DNA of 64,000 nucleotides, taken from positions 62,001 through 126,000 of the forward strand of contig JACMRL010000013.1 of assembly GCA_014376435.1 (NCBI GenBank), written 5' to 3'. The notes under the pieces were generated by a model that saw only the letters and a list, made by a program, of their open reading frames with translations, did not search any database and had not been told where the DNA came from. This DNA is from Bdellovibrio sp. Its GTDB lineage: Bacteria > Bdellovibrionota > Bdellovibrionia > Bdellovibrionales > Bdellovibrionaceae. Below are positions 61,427 through 64,000 of this stretch, in pieces. A program made the position numbers and the translations under genes. Numbering within the stretch: the stretch's first letter is position 1; each line of letters opens with the position of its first letter.

Positions 61427-64000
61427 GTGTTTAGTGAAGAAAAGTTAGCCACTCATTTTAAGAAAATTTTCTTTTTAGCTATATTTATTTTTGTAAATAT
61501 ACTTTCTGTTTCTTTTGCTAAAGCCACGCCTAAAAATATTTCATTTCAAACAAAGATATATAAACCAGATGGAAGCCCGCTTGAAGCCAGTGGTGTGCAA
61601 TTTAAATTTTCGTTGATGAATCCCTTAAGTACTTGCGTGATTTATTCTGAAACTTTTCCTTCGGTTGATTTATCGTCTTCGAGCGGTAGTGTAGTCTTAG
61701 CACTAGGCGCTGGTACACGTAGTTATCCGCTAGCGGGTGGTATGCAGTGGTACGATGCTTTTAATAACGCGACAGCGTCTTATACGTGTCAAGTAGCCAG
61801 TGGTCCTCCGCCAACATATTCTCCGGGGTTAACTTCAAATCGCAGATTAGTGATGCAGTTCAATGATGGTAGTGTGAACGGGTGGCAGACTTTGCCTCCG
61901 ATGGATATCAATAGCGTACCCTACGCGATGTTTTCTGAAGTTGCAGAAAAGCTTGGAACAAATACAGCCGCAGATTTTATTTTAGGAACAAATGTGCCGT
62001 CGTGTACGGGTTCAGATGTTTTAACTCGAACTTTCGGAACTTTTAGTTGTGTGTCGGCAGCGGCCGCTACGACGATGGCGCCGTCTGGCTTAACTGCGGG
62101 CGGAGCAAGTACGGGGCAAGTTTTAAAATTCGATGGAGCGAACTGGGTTCCCTCAGCTGATCTTACCGGCGCAGCGGCCGGAGTAACGGCCGTTACCTCA
62201 ACCAACGCTTATCTTTCTGTTGCGACCGGAACTTCTACGCCAGCGCTTACGTTAAATGTTGGCACAGGCGCGGGAACCGTGGCTGCGGGTAACGATGCAC
62301 GCATTAGTGGTGCATTTCAAGCAGCAACGGCATTAAGCGGAGACTTAACGGGTACATTACCAAATGCAGTCATTGGCGCAGGTGCGGTGACGAATTCAAA
62401 AATCACTTCAATGGCTTTTAGTAAATTAACTTCAGTTCCAACTACATTAGCGGGTCATAGCATTACGATGGTATCGACAGATGTGACGAATGCATTAGGT
62501 TACACGCCAGGATCAGGCGGAGGAACCGTTGGTTCCGTCACTGCAGCTTCTACTTCGGGAAATCCAATCACGGTGAGTGCGTCGAGTACTTCGCCTTCGA
62601 TTGATATTTCAAAAGCGACAGCGTCAGTGAACGGATATCTAGCGTCTTCAGATTTTACAATCTTCGCAGCTAAAGGCTCTGGATCAGTAACAAGTGCAAC
62701 GGCAGCGTGTACTTCAGGAAATCCGATCACGGTGAGTGCATCGAGCACTTCGCCATCGATTGATATTACAAAAGCGACAGCATCAGTAAATGGATACTTA
62801 GCATCTTCAGATTTTTCAATCTTCGCAGCTAAAGGCTCTGGATCAGTAACAAGTGCGACGGCAGCGTCTACTTCAGGAAATCCGATCACGGTGAGTGCAT
62901 CGAGCACTTCACCATCAATCGATATCTCACGTGCGACAGCTTCGGTGAATGGTTATCTAGCTTCGTCAGATTTTTCGACTTTTAATAATAAATTAGGCAC
63001 AAATCTTTTATCCGCAAAAATCTTTGTCGGTAATTCAGCTAATATCGCTGAAGCCATGGATCTGTCGGGTGACGCTTCAATTTCAAATACAGGATTTTTA
63101 ACTTTAAATAATACTGTCTCAGCAGGTTCAGGAACAAAAGTTTCATTCGATGCAAAAGGTCGCGTGACCGGTACCTCCGCTTTAGCTTCGGGAGATATTC
63201 CAGTTTTAGATGTAGCAAAAATTACCACCGGAGTTTTTTCAACAGCGAGACTCGGAACAGGTTCTGCGGACGCGAGTAAATTTTTACGGGGCGATGGGTC
63301 TTGGCAAGTCGTGGGTGGTGGAACGGTTAGCTCCGTGACTTCAGCGGCAACTTCGGGAAATCCGATCACCGTTAGTTCTTCTTCAACTTCGCCATCGATC
63401 GATATTTCTCGTGCGACAGCTTTAATAAATGGCTACTTGGCTTCATCAGATTTTACAACTTTTAATAATAAGATGTCGTCGGCATTGGCTTCCGGGGATA
63501 TCTTTGTTGGTAACGGATCTAGCTTGGCCGAAAGCCGCACTCTATCAGGTGATGCGACGATTTCAAATTCTGGAATTTTAAGTTTATCTAACTCGGGCGT
63601 TAGTGCCGGCACATTTTCTAAAGTAAACGTTGATGCAAAAGGTCGCGTGACTGCCGGCAGTTTAATTAACTCAACCGACGTAACGAATGCACTGGGTTTT
63701 ACGCCAGCCATGGGTGGTGGCGGTGGGGTTGGTAATGCGATTGGCGTTATTGCACGTGTGCAAAGAGCGGATGCGGGTTCGGTTACTTTTTCAGGAAATA
63801 TGCCACCGGATACAACTCCGCAAATAACCGATGGGGCCGAAATTTTTATTATTCCGGTTACAGTTCCCGCGGGTGTTAGCTTTTTATATTTTAATGTAAA
63901 TCATCTGCAGTGGGGTGAAACTTCAAATCATTCCGATGCCTTTACGATTGCACTTTTTCGCGACGGACAAGCGGGCACAAATGCTTTAGCTGCACATGCC
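61427..64000 (+). CDS. Exported tail-fibre-like repeat protein (runs off window)
   Basis: At least 858 codons, open to the right edge, so the C-terminus is missing. It starts at a GTG (61427) in a frame bounded by a TAA at 61418-61420; no good ribosome site was seen. A signal peptide (KKIFFLAIFIFVNILSVSFA) is followed by a domain about 35-200 (ISFQTKIYKPDGSPLEASG), and then Gly/Ser/Thr-rich repeats typical of phage tail fibres: ITVSASSTSPSIDI repeated four times and VDAKGRVTAG/FDAKGRVTGT twice. Such fibres usually end in a chaperone domain, not visible. Probable surface adhesin or cell-surface fibre. Confidence 0.85.
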   Translation, partial: MFSEEKLATHFKKIFFLAIFIFVNILSVSFAKATPKNISFQTKIYKPDGSPLEASGVQFKFSLMNPLSTCVIYSETFPSVDLSSSSGSVVLALGAGTRSYPLAGGMQWYDAFNNATASYTCQVASGPPPTYSPGLTSNRRLVMQFNDGSVNGWQTLPPMDINSVPYAMFSEVAEKLGTNTAADFILGTNVPSCTGSDVLTRTFGTFSCVSAAAATTMAPSGLTAGGASTGQVLKFDGANWVPSADLTGAAAGVTAVTSTNAYLSVATGTSTPALTLNVGTGAGTVAAGNDARISGAFQAATALSGDLTGTLPNAVIGAGAVTNSKITSMAFSKLTSVPTTLAGHSITMVSTDVTNALGYTPGSGGGTVGSVTAASTSGNPITVSASSTSPSIDISKATASVNGYLASSDFTIFAAKGSGSVTSATAACTSGNPITVSASSTSPSIDITKATASVNGYLASSDFSIFAAKGSGSVTSATAASTSGNPITVSASSTSPSIDISRATASVNGYLASSDFSTFNNKLGTNLLSAKIFVGNSANIAEAMDLSGDASISNTGFLTLNNTVSAGSGTKVSFDAKGRVTGTSALASGDIPVLDVAKITTGVFSTARLGTGSADASKFLRGDGSWQVVGGGTVSSVTSAATSGNPITVSSSSTSPSIDISRATALINGYLASSDFTTFNNKMSSALASGDIFVGNGSSLAESRTLSGDATISNSGILSLSNSGVSAGTFSKVNVDAKGRVTAGSLINSTDVTNALGFTPAMGGGGGVGNAIGVIARVQRADAGSVTFSGNMPPDTTPQITDGAEIFIIPVTVPAGVSFLYFNVNHLQWGETSNHSDAFTIALFRDGQAGTNALAAHA
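62531..62992 (+). repeat. In-gene tandem repeats of about 150-159 bp
   Basis: Copies start at 62531, 62681 and 62840, each encoding GSVT..TSGNPITVSASSTSPSID and a VNGYLASSDF end. Copy 1 is 150 bp and copy 2 is 159 bp. Copies 2 and 3 are nearly identical in DNA, pointing to recent duplication. A diverged fourth copy starts near 63329. Confidence 0.85.
63329..63480 (+). repeat. Distal diverged copy of the tail-fibre repeat
   Basis: Encodes SSVTSAATSGNPITVSSSS and SPSIDISRATA, then NGYLASSDF. It resembles the 62531-62992 units but is separated by about 340 bases that contain a second repeat type. Confidence 0.75.

Noticed and set aside
61921-63711. Four long minus-strand ORFs opposite the tail-fibre-like gene
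   Set aside because: Shadows of a low-complexity, repetitive plus-strand coding region; the plus frame has a signal peptide and recognisable repeats.

Overview
The window looks like chromosomal DNA from a Bdellovibrionota-type (predatory Gram-negative) bacterium. This is an inference from moderate-to-low GC, lipoprotein-rich exported proteomes, lytic transglycosylases, large exported proteases, tail-fibre-like surface proteins, two-component receivers without adjacent kinases and a bacterial topoisomerase VI. No rRNA, tRNA, CRISPR array, insertion sequence or integrase was seen. Both ends of the window cut through genes: an MBL-fold hydrolase on the left and a tail-fibre-like surface protein on the right.

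Region by region. (1) 1-3303, minus strand: an overlapping operon of a sigma54-type response regulator, CdsA, PlsC and an MBL-fold hydrolase. (2) 3319-9715: SerA, a PA14 lipoprotein, a minus-strand BolA / CGFS glutaredoxin / DUF2892 / FAD-linked D-2-hydroxyacid dehydrogenase cluster, and an LtaS-like sulfatase. (3) 9730-15451: an HNH nuclease, an exported protein gene split by a single in-frame TAA, then topoisomerase VI subunits B and A and a possible 59-aa ORF. (4) 15441-21813, minus strand: a five-gene unit of a PstS-like binding protein, a four-CXXCH lipoprotein, a two-CXXCH lipoprotein, an outer-membrane protein with one CXXCH, and a porin. This is the best candidate for an undescribed system, perhaps an envelope redox conduit. 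(5) 22196-31801: a large S8 protease lipoprotein, a LysR regulator divergent from a mitochondrial-type aconitase, and several exported proteins. (6) 31235-34854, minus strand: a receiver protein, NadC, BirA, a thioredoxin-like protein and a TEX264/GyrI-like membrane protein. (7) 34911-38221: LptF/G, Def, Fmt and Rpe, tightly packed. (8) 38222-41700: a structured leader or small RNA candidate, then HutH and HutU. HutI lies 11 kb away, coupled to GpmA (50654-52602). (9) 41702-50543: membrane protein, an SLT-like protein, and the 2-oxoglutarate dehydrogenase operon sucA-sucB-lpd. (10) 52692-61045: a pilin-like protein, a PlsC-like acyltransferase, GlpK, a clostripain-family protease, a beta-barrel protein, a cyclic-nucleotide-binding protein and an Slt-type transglycosylase. 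(11) 61427-64000: the tail-fibre-like repeat protein, open at the window end.

How the genes fit together: amino-acid breakdown (hutHUI, giving glutamate derivatives) and the TCA genes (aconitase, 2-oxoglutarate dehydrogenase) suit an organism living on protein from prey. The serine synthesis enzyme SerA lies near a D-2-hydroxyacid dehydrogenase that could recycle D-2-hydroxyglutarate. Envelope genes (cdsA, plsC, lptF/G, glpK, LtaS-like) and exported hydrolases make up much of the rest. Assignments rest on motifs and recalled family features only; no database search was possible.
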